From the NCBI GenBank assembly GCA_003387805.1, contig QGSR01000011.1, forward strand, positions 1 through 16,692: DNA of 16,692 nucleotides, read 5' to 3'. Both the position numbers and the translations under genes were made by a program. The notes beneath the pieces were generated by a model. That model was not told the DNA's origin and searched no databases. It saw only the letters and a program-made list of their open reading frames with translations. Shown in pieces: positions 1 to 6,403 of this stretch (positions are counted from its first letter, which is position 1; every line of letters begins with the position of its first letter). Source of the stretch: Bacillota bacterium (GTDB lineage: Bacteria > Bacillota > Limnochordia > Limnochordales > ZCTH02-B6).

Positions 1-930
1 CACGTGCATTGGCTGCGGGGCGGCCGCTTCCGGCTGGACGGCGGGGCCATGTTCGGCCCCGTGCCGAAGCCTTTGTGGTCCCGCCGCTACCCCTGTGACG
101 AACACAACGCCATCCCGATGCAGGCCTTTCCGCTGCTGGTGGTCACGCCCGCGCACCGCATCCTCATCGACACGGGCCTGGGCAACAAGCTCACGGACAA
201 GCAGCGCCGGAACTTCCGCGTCGAAGAGGACTGGGCCGTGGAGGAACATTTGGCCGATCTGGGCCTGGGCACGGAGGACATCGACTTCGTCGTGCTGACG
301 CATATGGACTGGGACCATGCCAGCGGCGGCACGAAGGCGGCGGCCCCCGGGCCGGCCGGCCAGGCGGACTCGGGCGGCGCCGGAAGCTCCCGCGGGCCGG
401 CCCATGCGGACGGCGGCGACTCGCTGGTCGGCGCCGCCGTGGTGCCGACCTTCCCCCGGGCCCGCTACGTCGTGCAGAAGGACGAGTGGGAGGCGGCGCT
501 GAACCCCAACAGCCGCACGAAACACGGCTACTGGCGGGAAAACTGGGCGCCGCTGCTGGACGCGGGGCTGGTGGACGTGGTGGACGGCGACGTGGAATTG
601 GTTTCCGGCGTGCGCCTGCACAAGACGGGCGGCCACACCCACGGCCACCAAATCGTGCGCATCGAGTCCGGCGGCGAGACGCTGCTGCACATGGCGGATC
701 TGCTGCCCACCCACGCGCACATGAACCCGCTGTGGGTCATGGGCTACGACAATTTCCCGCTGACCAGCATCGAGGAAAAGGAGCGCTGGCTGGCGAAGGC
801 CCGGGAAAACGGGTGGTGGCTCAGCTTCTACCACGATCCGTTCGTGCTCGCGGCCAAAGTGGACGCGGAGGGCCGCTTGCACGACGTTGTCGAAGGGGTG
901 CTGGGCTGGCCTCCGCGGGCGGCGGAGTGA
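1..930 (+). CDS. MBL-fold metallo-hydrolase, YtnP-like (5' end missing)
   Basis: Metallo-beta-lactamase-fold hydrolase resembling YtnP-type quorum-quenching lactonases. Numbered from the GTG at 4, the N-terminal DGGAMFG.VPKPLW block is typical of that family. The metal site is visible as H100-x-D102-x-D104-H105, then H211 (GGHTHGH), D232 (MADLLP) and H277 (FYHDP). The second histidine of the usual HxHxDH motif is Asp102. Family members have about 10-20 more residues before the first block, and the frame is open to base 1, so the true start probably lies outside the window. Residues about 112-149 are a Gly/Ala/Pro-rich stretch, longer than usual for this loop and probably a disordered insertion. 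The fold and hydrolase class are clear. The substrate (acyl-homoserine lactone or another lactone/ester) is inferred only from resemblance. Nothing links it functionally to the respiratory genes downstream. Confidence 0.88.
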   Translation, partial: HVHWLRGGRFRLDGGAMFGPVPKPLWSRRYPCDEHNAIPMQAFPLLVVTPAHRILIDTGLGNKLTDKQRRNFRVEEDWAVEEHLADLGLGTEDIDFVVLTHMDWDHASGGTKAAAPGPAGQADSGGAGSSRGPAHADGGDSLVGAAVVPTFPRARYVVQKDEWEAALNPNSRTKHGYWRENWAPLLDAGLVDVVDGDVELVSGVRLHKTGGHTHGHQIVRIESGGETLLHMADLLPTHAHMNPLWVMGYDNFPLTSIEEKERWLAKARENGWWLSFYHDPFVLAAKVDAEGRLHDVVEGVLGWPPRAAE

Positions 931-987
931 ACAAAGCGGGGCTTCTCGGGGTGGGGCCGGCCGTTGGCGCCATCGCGCGCGAGGCCT

Positions 988-1013
988 GCCATACAACATT
1001 TGGAAGGTATGGC
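988..1013. repeat. Inverted repeat GCCATAC-N12-GTATGGC
   Basis: A perfect 7-bp inverted repeat with arms at 988-994 and 1007-1013 lies in the gap upstream of the cytochrome b6 gene. It could be a dimeric regulator site or a hairpin. There is no T-tract, so it is a poor terminator for the hydrolase gene that ends at 930. Confidence 0.45.
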
Positions 1014-1036
1014 GGCAAAGGAAGCGAAATGCAATT

Positions 1037-1068
1037 TTGTTAAGCATGCGCATCAGCGGGAATATTAG
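1037..1068 (+). promoter_or_regulatory. Weak candidate promoter for the bc-complex cluster
   Basis: TTGTTA at 1037-1042 is followed by an A/T-rich AATATTAG at 1061-1068. The spacing is 18 to 20 bp depending on which hexamer is taken as the -10. This is the most A/T-rich patch between the hydrolase and the cytochrome b6 gene, but the -10 match is poor. Confidence 0.3.
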
Positions 1069-1111
1069 ATTTCGGCGGTTTCACGGCGCCGTGCGGCAGG
1101 AAACTGAGATC

Positions 1112-1144
1112 ACGACGGCGAACGACTGCAAGGTGTGCCGTCGT
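1112..1144 (+). promoter_or_regulatory. Leader hairpin before petB
   Basis: ACGACGGC at 1112-1119 and GCCGTCGT at 1137-1144 form a perfect 8-bp stem with a 17-nt loop. It ends 35 nt before the petB start. No U-tract follows, so it is more likely an mRNA leader structure or an operator than a terminator. Confidence 0.45.
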
Positions 1145-1179
1145 TTGGCAGGGCGCGGCAGGGAGGTCTTGGTTCTGGT

Positions 1180-1953
1180 ATGAACCTCATCAAGTGGATC
1201 ACGTCATCCCGTTTCTGGAAATCCTGGTTCCGCAATCCGTATCCACGGGACCGGCGGTCGCGGGCCATGGTCATCTTGAACAGCTTGGCGCTTCACCTGC
1301 ACCCCGTGCGCGTGCCCAAGCGGGCCACCAAGGTGACCTACACGTGGGGTCTGGGCGGCCTGGCCACCTGGATGTTCATGATTCTTACTTTTACCGGCGT
1401 GTTCCTCATGTGGTACTACATCCCCACCACCGAAGACGCCTACTGGACCATCGTCAAGCTGGAGACGGGCGTCACCTTCGGCTCGTTCTTCCGCAATCTG
1501 CACCGGTGGGCGGCCCACGCGATGGTCATCGCCGTCATCGCGCACATGACGCGGGTGTTCTACACCGGTTCCTACAAGCCGCCGCGTGACTTCAACTGGG
1601 TTATCGGCGTGGGGCTTTTGCTGCTGACGCTGCTGCTCAGCTTCAGCGGCTACTTGCTGCCCTGGGACCAGCTCGCGTACTGGGCCATCGCCGTCGGCAT
1701 GGAGATGGGCGGCGCGACGCCGTTCATCGGCAAGCAGGTGCGCATGGCGCTTCTGGGCGGCTTCGAAATCGGGCAGCAGACCCTCATCCGCTGGTACACG
1801 CTGCACGTCATCTTCCTGCCGCTGGCAACCATTTTCCTCATGGCGACCCACTTTTGGCGGGTGAGAAAGGACGGCAACATCTCCACCCCCGTGTATGAAG
1901 ACGACGAAGAAGAGCTGCGCAGAGTCGCCGAAGAGCGGCGCCGGCGGCGCTGA
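1180..1953 (+). CDS. petB: Cytochrome b6 subunit of bc-type quinol:cytochrome c reductase
   Basis: Diheme membrane subunit of a b6f/bc-type complex that oxidises quinol and moves electrons across the membrane between two b hemes. It has 257 residues and four membrane spans, the usual size for a split cytochrome b6. Heme ligands are H108/H122 in span B and H209/H224 in span D. The 15-residue second spacing is the b6 type, as against 14 in mitochondrial bc1. The LPWDQLAYWA block follows span C. The ATG at 1180 is chosen over an in-frame GTG at 1135 because GGAGGT (1162-1167) precedes it and homology starts there, though a 12-nt spacing is long. Oddity: the protein has no cysteine, and the position of the b6 Cys before the LGG motif is glycine. 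A covalent heme c(n)/c(i) therefore cannot form as in chloroplast b6f or Bacillus. The C-terminal tail is acidic, then Arg-rich. It is followed by subunit IV after 30 nt. Confidence 0.95.
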   Translation: MNLIKWITSSRFWKSWFRNPYPRDRRSRAMVILNSLALHLHPVRVPKRATKVTYTWGLGGLATWMFMILTFTGVFLMWYYIPTTEDAYWTIVKLETGVTFGSFFRNLHRWAAHAMVIAVIAHMTRVFYTGSYKPPRDFNWVIGVGLLLLTLLLSFSGYLLPWDQLAYWAIAVGMEMGGATPFIGKQVRMALLGGFEIGQQTLIRWYTLHVIFLPLATIFLMATHFWRVRKDGNISTPVYEDDEEELRRVAEERRRRR

Positions 1954-1983
1954 GACGCGCGGTTCGGGAGGGAAGCGGTTTCT

Positions 1984-2736
1984 ATGGCTACGGAAGTCCG
2001 GCGACCGGGCACGGACGAAGAGCAGGACGATCTGCTCCGAAACGTAAAGGAAAGTGAACTGAAACCGGTTCACACGTGGCCCCATCTGGTCAGCATCGAG
2101 CTGATCGGGGCGCTGATCTTCACGCTGCTGCTGTCGATCATGGCCATTTTCGTGCGGGCGCCGTTCTACCGCATGGCGGACCCGGAGCTGACGCCCAACC
2201 CGGCCAAGGCGCCGTGGTACTTCCTGGGGCTGCAGGAGCTGCTCTTGCACATGCACCCGGCCCTGGCCGGCGTGGTGGTGCCTACGGCCCTTCTGATTTT
2301 GCTGGGCGCCATTCCGTACATCGACAAGAGCAAGAAGGGCACCGGCATCTGGTTCTACAGCAAGAAGGGCGTGCCCATCGCCGTGTTTTCGGCGATTTAC
2401 ACGACGGTGTGGAACCTGAGCCTCATCCTGCTGGACGAGTATTTGCCGGCGGGCGGCTCCACGGGCATCGCTCCGTTCCTGAAGATGCACGGATTCCCCG
2501 ATGCCTTCGGCGAGATTTTCGTGCCGCTGGTCTTTATGACGTTCATTCCGTTTTCGCTGTGGGTCATCGTCAAGCGGCGGTGGAACGCGGACACGCGCGA
2601 GCTTATGATCGCGATGTACTCGTTCTTCCTGGCGTCGTTCATCGTGCTGACCATCGTCGGCACCGCCTTCCGCGGCGAAGGCATGGCGTTGACCTGGCCG
2701 TGGGAGATTCCGCATCCGCCCATCGGCAAGGAGTAA
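1984..2736 (+). CDS. petD: Subunit IV / cytochrome b C-terminal domain of bc complex
   Basis: Partner of the preceding cytochrome b6 that completes the quinol-oxidation (Qo) pocket. Start ATG with GGGAGGGA at 1966-1973. At 250 residues it is much longer than chloroplast-type subunit IV (about 160 residues, three spans). I count about five spans, near residues 37-57, 93-113, 129-149, 176-198 and 208-230. The Qo motif, PEWY in most complexes, reads A76-P77-W78-Y79 followed by FLGLQELL, so the acidic residue is absent. Similar APWY/PPWY variants are known to me from menaquinol-type complexes of other bacterial groups. The end (GTAFRGEGM..TWPWE) resembles the extended C-terminus of those proteins. 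There is no heme c motif here, unlike the fused QcrC of Bacillus, because the cytochrome c is a separate gene further on. Confidence 0.93.
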   Translation: MATEVRRPGTDEEQDDLLRNVKESELKPVHTWPHLVSIELIGALIFTLLLSIMAIFVRAPFYRMADPELTPNPAKAPWYFLGLQELLLHMHPALAGVVVPTALLILLGAIPYIDKSKKGTGIWFYSKKGVPIAVFSAIYTTVWNLSLILLDEYLPAGGSTGIAPFLKMHGFPDAFGEIFVPLVFMTFIPFSLWVIVKRRWNADTRELMIAMYSFFLASFIVLTIVGTAFRGEGMALTWPWEIPHPPIGKE

Positions 2737-2746
2737 GCCGCCCGGG

Positions 2747-2765
2747 GCGGCCGCCGGGCGGCCGC
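2747..2765. repeat. GC-rich palindrome after petD
   Basis: GCGGCCG at 2747-2753 and CGGCCGC at 2759-2765 form a 7-bp stem with a 5-nt loop just after the petD stop. There is no T-run, so at most it is a weak or factor-dependent 3' end between the cytochrome b and Rieske parts of the cluster. Confidence 0.35.
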
Positions 2766-2806
2766 TTGGGGGCTTGACGGGTGCGGCGGTGCGGCGTTGT
2801 CCGGAG

Positions 2807-2834
2807 TTGTACAAGACGGCTGTGAGCGTATAGA
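2807..2834 (+). promoter_or_regulatory. Candidate internal promoter before the Rieske gene
   Basis: TTGTAC (2807-2812) and TATAGA (2829-2834) are separated by 16 bp. They lie 48 bp before the Rieske start, in the only sizeable gap of the cluster (145 bp). AGACGTGT occurs twice just downstream (2832-2839 and 2847-2854). This may allow separate expression of Rieske-small protein-cytochrome c. Confidence 0.45.
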
Positions 2835-2881
2835 CGTGTCTATTGCAGACGTGTGCTGAAGGAACAAAGAGGTGAAATGCG

Positions 2882-3379
2882 ATGGCGCAAGCCGGCGTCG
2901 AGCGGCGCGACGGGGACAAGATGACCCGGCGCGGCCTTTTGCGCAACATTATGTGGGTGTCGGCGGGAGCCTTTGCCCTGCAGGTGGCTGTCACGGGCCT
3001 GTCCATGTTCTGGCCCCGCAAAGTGGAAGGGTTCGGTTCGGTCATTGACGCGGGTCCGCTGGAGAACTTCCCCGTGGGCTCGGTCACCCGCGTTCGCGAC
3101 GGCCGCTTCTACATTTCCCGCCTTCCCGAAGGCATCCTGGCCCTCTACTGGCGCTGCCCGCACCTGGGCTGCACGGTGCCGTGGGTGGAGAGCGAGCAGC
3201 TTTTCATCTGCCCGTGCCACGGCTCGGTGTACGAGCCCACCGGGCAAAACATCGCCGGGCCGGCGCCGCGGCCGATGGATGTCATGCAGGTCGAGATCCG
3301 CAACGGCCGGGTTCTGGTCAACACGGGCGTCATCCGGGAGCGCGCCCGGCATACGCCCGCGGACGTGACACCCGTCTGA
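2882..3379 (+). CDS. petC: Rieske [2Fe-2S] protein of bc complex
   Basis: High-potential iron-sulfur subunit that takes one electron from quinol at the Qo site and passes it to cytochrome c. It has 165 residues. Cluster ligands are C92 and H94 (CPHLGC) and C110 and H113 (CPCHGS). C97 and C112 would form the usual disulfide. The N-terminus has a twin-arginine-like TRRGLLR at about residues 15-21, followed by one hydrophobic span to about residue 41. This fits Tat export with a retained anchor, as in other Rieske proteins. The start is the ATG preceded by AGAGGTG (2868-2874). The Gly-Pro-Ala-Pro-Arg-Pro segment after the second ligand loop is the conserved Pro loop. It follows subunit IV, whereas in Bacillus the Rieske gene comes first. 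Confidence 0.95.
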   Translation: MAQAGVERRDGDKMTRRGLLRNIMWVSAGAFALQVAVTGLSMFWPRKVEGFGSVIDAGPLENFPVGSVTRVRDGRFYISRLPEGILALYWRCPHLGCTVPWVESEQLFICPCHGSVYEPTGQNIAGPAPRPMDVMQVEIRNGRVLVNTGVIRERARHTPADVTPV

Positions 3380-3397
3380 GGAGGTCTTGGGCGCACC

Positions 3398-3532
3398 ATG
3401 TTCATGGTACCGGACGTCATTGAGCTGCTGCTGGTCTTTACGCTGTTCTTTACGGGGCTGGCGCTGATGTACCTGGCTCAGCGCTGGATCGACGGCAAGC
3501 AGCGCGACGATGCCGTGGATGACGAAGACTGA
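3398..3532 (+). CDS. 44-residue single-span membrane protein in the bc cluster
   Basis: A short open frame between the Rieske and cytochrome c genes, starting MFMVPDVIELLLVF and ending in the acidic DDAVDDED. About residues 8-26 form one hydrophobic span, followed by a short basic/polar segment and an acidic tail. GGAGGT (3380-3385) directly follows the Rieske stop and lies 12 nt before the ATG, or 18 nt before a second in-frame ATG at 3404. The next gene follows after 35 nt. The position, Shine-Dalgarno and clean membrane topology argue that it is real. By analogy with the tiny one-span subunits of b6f (PetG, PetL, PetM, PetN) it may be an accessory subunit or assembly factor. That is inference: I recognise no sequence family. 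Confidence 0.72.
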   Translation: MFMVPDVIELLLVFTLFFTGLALMYLAQRWIDGKQRDDAVDDED

Positions 3533-3567
3533 CCGTCGGCCGACGCGGTGAAAGGAGTCGTTCCCCA

Positions 3568-4527
3568 GTGAACGGGAGAAAGTACGTCGTCGTCCTCATA
3601 CTCAGCTGGGCGCTCATCATCACGTGGGGCGTCTATCTCGCGTTCGAGGGCACGCGGATGGCCACGGCCGAGCAAGCCCACCTTGACGACCTGATCCAGC
3701 GCGGGCTGGTTACGTACGCCGAAAACTGCGTGGTCTGCCACGGGGCGATGGGACAGGGGCACGTGGGGCCGCCGCTCAACCGGGAAGAGTTTCGGGGCAA
3801 CCCGAACGAAGACAAGGATACGTTTGAATTCATTGTTTCGACCGTGCGGGACGGCCGGCCGGGCACGACGACGCCGCGCTGGGAGCGGCTGGTCACCGGC
3901 GAGTGGGCGTCCTACACCGCCATGCCCACCTTCGGCAGCGTGCACGGCGGCCCGCTGAACGAGCTGTACCTGCGGGCGGTGGCCACGTTCATTATGATGG
4001 GCGACTGGCGCCAAGTGTCGCAGCATATTCCGGATCCGGTCATTCCGGAAGACCGGGAAGTGGCCCTGAGCCGCATGCCCGACGCGACGGGGCTGACGCC
4101 GGAGGAAAATCGGCTGGCGAAACAGCTGTTCATGGACCGGGGCTGCGTGACGTGCCACTCCATCAACGGCGTGGGCGGCTTCGTCGGCCCGGACTTGACG
4201 CAGGTCGGCGCGTGGACGCAGCTGCTGCCGGTGGAGGAATGGGAAGCGTTCCTGTACGAGTGGGTGGAGTTCCCGCCGACGAAGGACAACCGCATGCCCG
4301 TGTACTGGTCCAACTACTCGGGCCCGCTGCCGTACGCGGCGGTGGGCGCGGCGGCGACGCGTGCGGCCGCCGGCACGGCCGCGGACGGCCAGCAGCCGAT
4401 GAGCGTGTGGGAGGCCATCGCCCTGCCCCAGCCCCTGCAGTACGGCCCGACGCAGATGCCGCCCATGCCCATGACCGACGAGGAGCGGGCGGCCTTGGTG
4501 CGGTATTTGGCCCGCCTGGGGCGGTGA
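3568..4527 (+). CDS. Membrane-anchored diheme cytochrome c
   Basis: Electron acceptor for the Rieske protein, probably filling the role of cytochrome f/c1. It has 319 residues. An N-terminal anchor (about residues 6-27) is followed by two cytochrome c domains. Heme motifs are C54-V-V-C57-H58 and C193-V-T-C196-H197. Likely sixth ligands are M119 (TAMPTFG) for the first heme, and M243 (RMPVYW) or one of M297/M300/M302 (MPPMPM) for the second. An Ala-rich stretch between M243 and M297 lengthens the second domain. The start is a GTG with AAAGGAG at 3551-3557, 10 nt upstream. It is separate from subunit IV, unlike Bacillus QcrC, where subunit IV and a single cytochrome c domain are fused. No oxidase genes are in view, so the onward acceptor is unknown. 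Confidence 0.93.
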   Translation: MNGRKYVVVLILSWALIITWGVYLAFEGTRMATAEQAHLDDLIQRGLVTYAENCVVCHGAMGQGHVGPPLNREEFRGNPNEDKDTFEFIVSTVRDGRPGTTTPRWERLVTGEWASYTAMPTFGSVHGGPLNELYLRAVATFIMMGDWRQVSQHIPDPVIPEDREVALSRMPDATGLTPEENRLAKQLFMDRGCVTCHSINGVGGFVGPDLTQVGAWTQLLPVEEWEAFLYEWVEFPPTKDNRMPVYWSNYSGPLPYAAVGAAATRAAAGTAADGQQPMSVWEAIALPQPLQYGPTQMPPMPMTDEERAALVRYLARLGR

Positions 4528-4538
4528 GGGATTAGCCG

Positions 4539-5096
4539 ATGGTCGTCTCCGGCCGGCAGCTGGCGCCTTTGCTGCTGACGGCGTTCGTCGTCGGCGCGCT
4601 GTTCCGGATGTACAGCGTGACCGGCATCGCGCTGTACCGGATGTTCGGCACGCTGGGCATCGTGGTGGCGGGCTGGCTGGCCGTGCGCATCGTCAACAGC
4701 TGGCAGCTGAAAGACGCCACCGCCGGCATGCACGAAGTGCTGGACGCGCTGCCCGAGTCGTGGCAGGCTCTGGAACGGGGGGCTCCCATCGGCATCCTCG
4801 GCTGGCAGGGGTACCTGGTGGGCCCCGACCGCACGCTGGCCGTGACCACCCTGCCGGTGCCCAACTACGCGAAAGGCGGCAGCCTGCGGCGCAGCATGAA
4901 CCGGGGCTTCGTGCGGGCCCGGGCGCTGGCGGAAACCGCGCCGCCCAAGCTGGTGGTGTTCCCGGTGGTGCCCTGCGTCGTGCTGCTGCGCCGCCGGGCC
5001 GATGAGGAAGCCCGGGCCGGCGCCCCCGAGGACACGCTGGTCTTCGACCTTGACAGCTTGAAAGAGTACTTGCTGGGTGAAACGCCCCCCGCCTGA
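4539..5096 (+). CDS. Unrecognised membrane protein, last gene of the bc cluster
   Basis: A 185-residue protein whose ATG lies 11 nt after the cytochrome c stop, so it is probably co-transcribed. Two hydrophobic segments (about residues 8-24 and 33-51) are followed by a soluble part of about 130 residues. That part has alternating strands and helices, including GPDRTLAVTTLPVP, a basic patch (LRRSMNRGFVRAR), a hydrophobic strand (KLVVFPVVPCVVLL) and a final DLDSLKEYL. The order of the last elements faintly recalls NERD-type nuclease-like domains, but I cannot point to the catalytic residues and make no functional call. The ribosome site is weak (GGGATTA), consistent with translational coupling. 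The stop codon lies inside the terminator hairpin. Confidence 0.72.
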   Translation: MVVSGRQLAPLLLTAFVVGALFRMYSVTGIALYRMFGTLGIVVAGWLAVRIVNSWQLKDATAGMHEVLDALPESWQALERGAPIGILGWQGYLVGPDRTLAVTTLPVPNYAKGGSLRRSMNRGFVRARALAETAPPKLVVFPVVPCVVLLRRRADEEARAGAPEDTLVFDLDSLKEYLLGETPPA

Positions 5097-5113
5097 CGGC
5101 GAGGGGCGTTTTT
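5081..5113 (+). terminator. Intrinsic terminator of the bc cluster
   Basis: AACGCCCC (5081-5088) pairs with GGGGCGTT (5103-5110). The stem continues inward by five more positions with one mismatch to a 4-nt loop, and TTTTT follows at 5109-5113. The stop codon of the preceding gene (5094-5096) is in the loop region. The opposite strand has only a TTT run, so termination of the convergent minus-strand operon here would be weaker. Confidence 0.85.
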
Positions 5114-5145
5114 CGCTGCGCGAGATCAGTGGATCAGACGGCGGG

Positions 5146-6312
5146 TTACACGGCGGCGTCGGCGGTGACGCCCGCGGCCTGGCGCAGCCACCGGCCGATG
5201 GCCCAGGCCGCGACGGCGGCCCGCAAGGCCATGGTGGGGACCTCCAGGTACTCCTGGTCGCTGTGGGCCCGGCCGCCCACCGGGCCCAGCGAGTCGATGA
5301 CGGGCACGCCCGCGTCCGCGATGAGGTTGGCGTCGGACACGCCGCCCGAGGACGTTTCGGTGAACTCCACGCCGAAGGCCCGGCCCGCTTCCCGCATGTG
5401 CTCGAACAGCGCGGCGATGCCTGCCGTGCGCTCCAGCGGCGGCCGGGTAATGCCGCCGGTCAGCTCCACCCGGTAGCCCGGATGCGACGGCCGGCAGACG
5501 GCCCGAATCTGCTCCAGTACCGCTTCGCCGTCGGCTTTGGTGGCGAAGCGCAGGTCCACCCGGGCCGTGGCCCGTTCGGCCACCACGTTGCGGGCCGTGC
5601 CGCCGGACACGATGCCCACGTTGACCGAGCGGCCCTTTTTCGTGTCGGTGAGGGCGTGCAGGGCCAAAATTTTGCGGGCCAGCTCCTCGATGGCGCTGAG
5701 GCCGTCCTCGATGGCCGCGCCGGCGTGCGCGGCTTTGCCGGTAATGGCCAGCGTCAGATCGCCCACGCCCTTGCGGCTGGTGGTCAGCGTTTCCATGGAC
5801 TGGGCGGGCTCAAACACGAAGGCGGCCCGGCAGAGGCGGGCCTGCTCGTAAATGACGGGGCGGGAGTGGATGGAGCTGATCTCCTCATCCGCGTTGACAA
5901 CGATGCGCACGTGCCGGTGCAAGCCCCCGGCCCGTGCCAGCGCCTTCACCACGTAGAGCAGGCTGACGATGCCGCTTTTCATGTCAATGACGCCCGGCCC
6001 GTACGCCCGGGCGCCCTCGCGGCGGAAGGGCCGGGCGGCTGCGGTGCCCGGCGGAAAGACGGTGTCGATGTGACCCATGAGCAGCACCTGGGGGGACCGG
6101 GGGCCGTACGCCACCAGGTGTGGGCCCACGGGCGACGGCCGCCGCTCCGTGGTCAGGCCCAGCTCCTGCAGCATGGGCTCGATGATGTCCACGATGCGCT
6201 CGATGCCTTCGGCGTGGCCGGTGCCCGAATCGATGTTCACCAGCCTCTCCAAGAGCGCCAGCATCTCATCCTCCCAGCTGACGAACAACGCTCTCATTTC
6301 GTCGGGTGTCAA
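5146..6312 (-). CDS. M20 family metallopeptidase, CPG2-like
   Basis: Zinc-dependent amidohydrolase of the M20/ArgE/DapE family, closest in layout to glutamate carboxypeptidase (CPG2). It would cleave a C-terminal residue or an acyl group from a small peptide or N-acyl amino acid. It has 388 residues. Metal and catalytic residues are H81 (GHIDTV), D110 (GPGVIDMKSG), E143 (catalytic base) and E144 (NADEE), E168 (FEPA) and H350 (RAHSDQEY). There is no signal peptide, so it is cytoplasmic. The start is taken as TTG at 6310-6312, because GGAGG (complement of 6323-6327) is 10 nt away, whereas the in-frame ATG at 6295-6297 would be 25 nt away. It is the last gene of an operon with an IclR regulator, a solute-binding protein and two permeases, which suggests it processes what the importer brings in. 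Exact substrate unknown. Confidence 0.93.
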   Translation of the reverse strand: MTPDEMRALFVSWEDEMLALLERLVNIDSGTGHAEGIERIVDIIEPMLQELGLTTERRPSPVGPHLVAYGPRSPQVLLMGHIDTVFPPGTAAARPFRREGARAYGPGVIDMKSGIVSLLYVVKALARAGGLHRHVRIVVNADEEISSIHSRPVIYEQARLCRAAFVFEPAQSMETLTTSRKGVGDLTLAITGKAAHAGAAIEDGLSAIEELARKILALHALTDTKKGRSVNVGIVSGGTARNVVAERATARVDLRFATKADGEAVLEQIRAVCRPSHPGYRVELTGGITRPPLERTAGIAALFEHMREAGRAFGVEFTETSSGGVSDANLIADAGVPVIDSLGPVGGRAHSDQEYLEVPTMALRAAVAAWAIGRWLRQAAGVTADAAV

Positions 6313-6322
6313 TGGAACGAGG

Positions 6323-6327
6323 CCTCC
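6323..6327 (-). promoter_or_regulatory. Ribosome binding site that selects the TTG start of the M20 gene
   Basis: GGAGG on the minus strand, 10 nt before TTG (6310-6312) and 25 nt before the nearest ATG. It favours the TTG start. Confidence 0.7.
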
Positions 6328-6403
6328 GTTCTGTCAAGCAAGCTTCGCCACATCCGTACGCCGCCGCGCCGTCCCCGGCGCGTCCCCCACCGAGGCCGCG
6401 GCG

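Noticed and set aside
1135..1179. GTG start 15 codons upstream for petB
   Set aside because: The added residues are not membrane-protein-like and would span the ribosome site of ATG 1180.
1204..3087. Long minus-strand open frame opposite petB-petD-Rieske
   Set aside because: Antisense shadow of clearly real genes. It is His/Arg/Gln-rich without domain character, and long empty frames are common in GC-rich coding DNA.
4539..5096. Calling the last bc-cluster protein a NERD-domain nuclease
   Set aside because: Only a vague similarity in element order; no catalytic residues could be identified.
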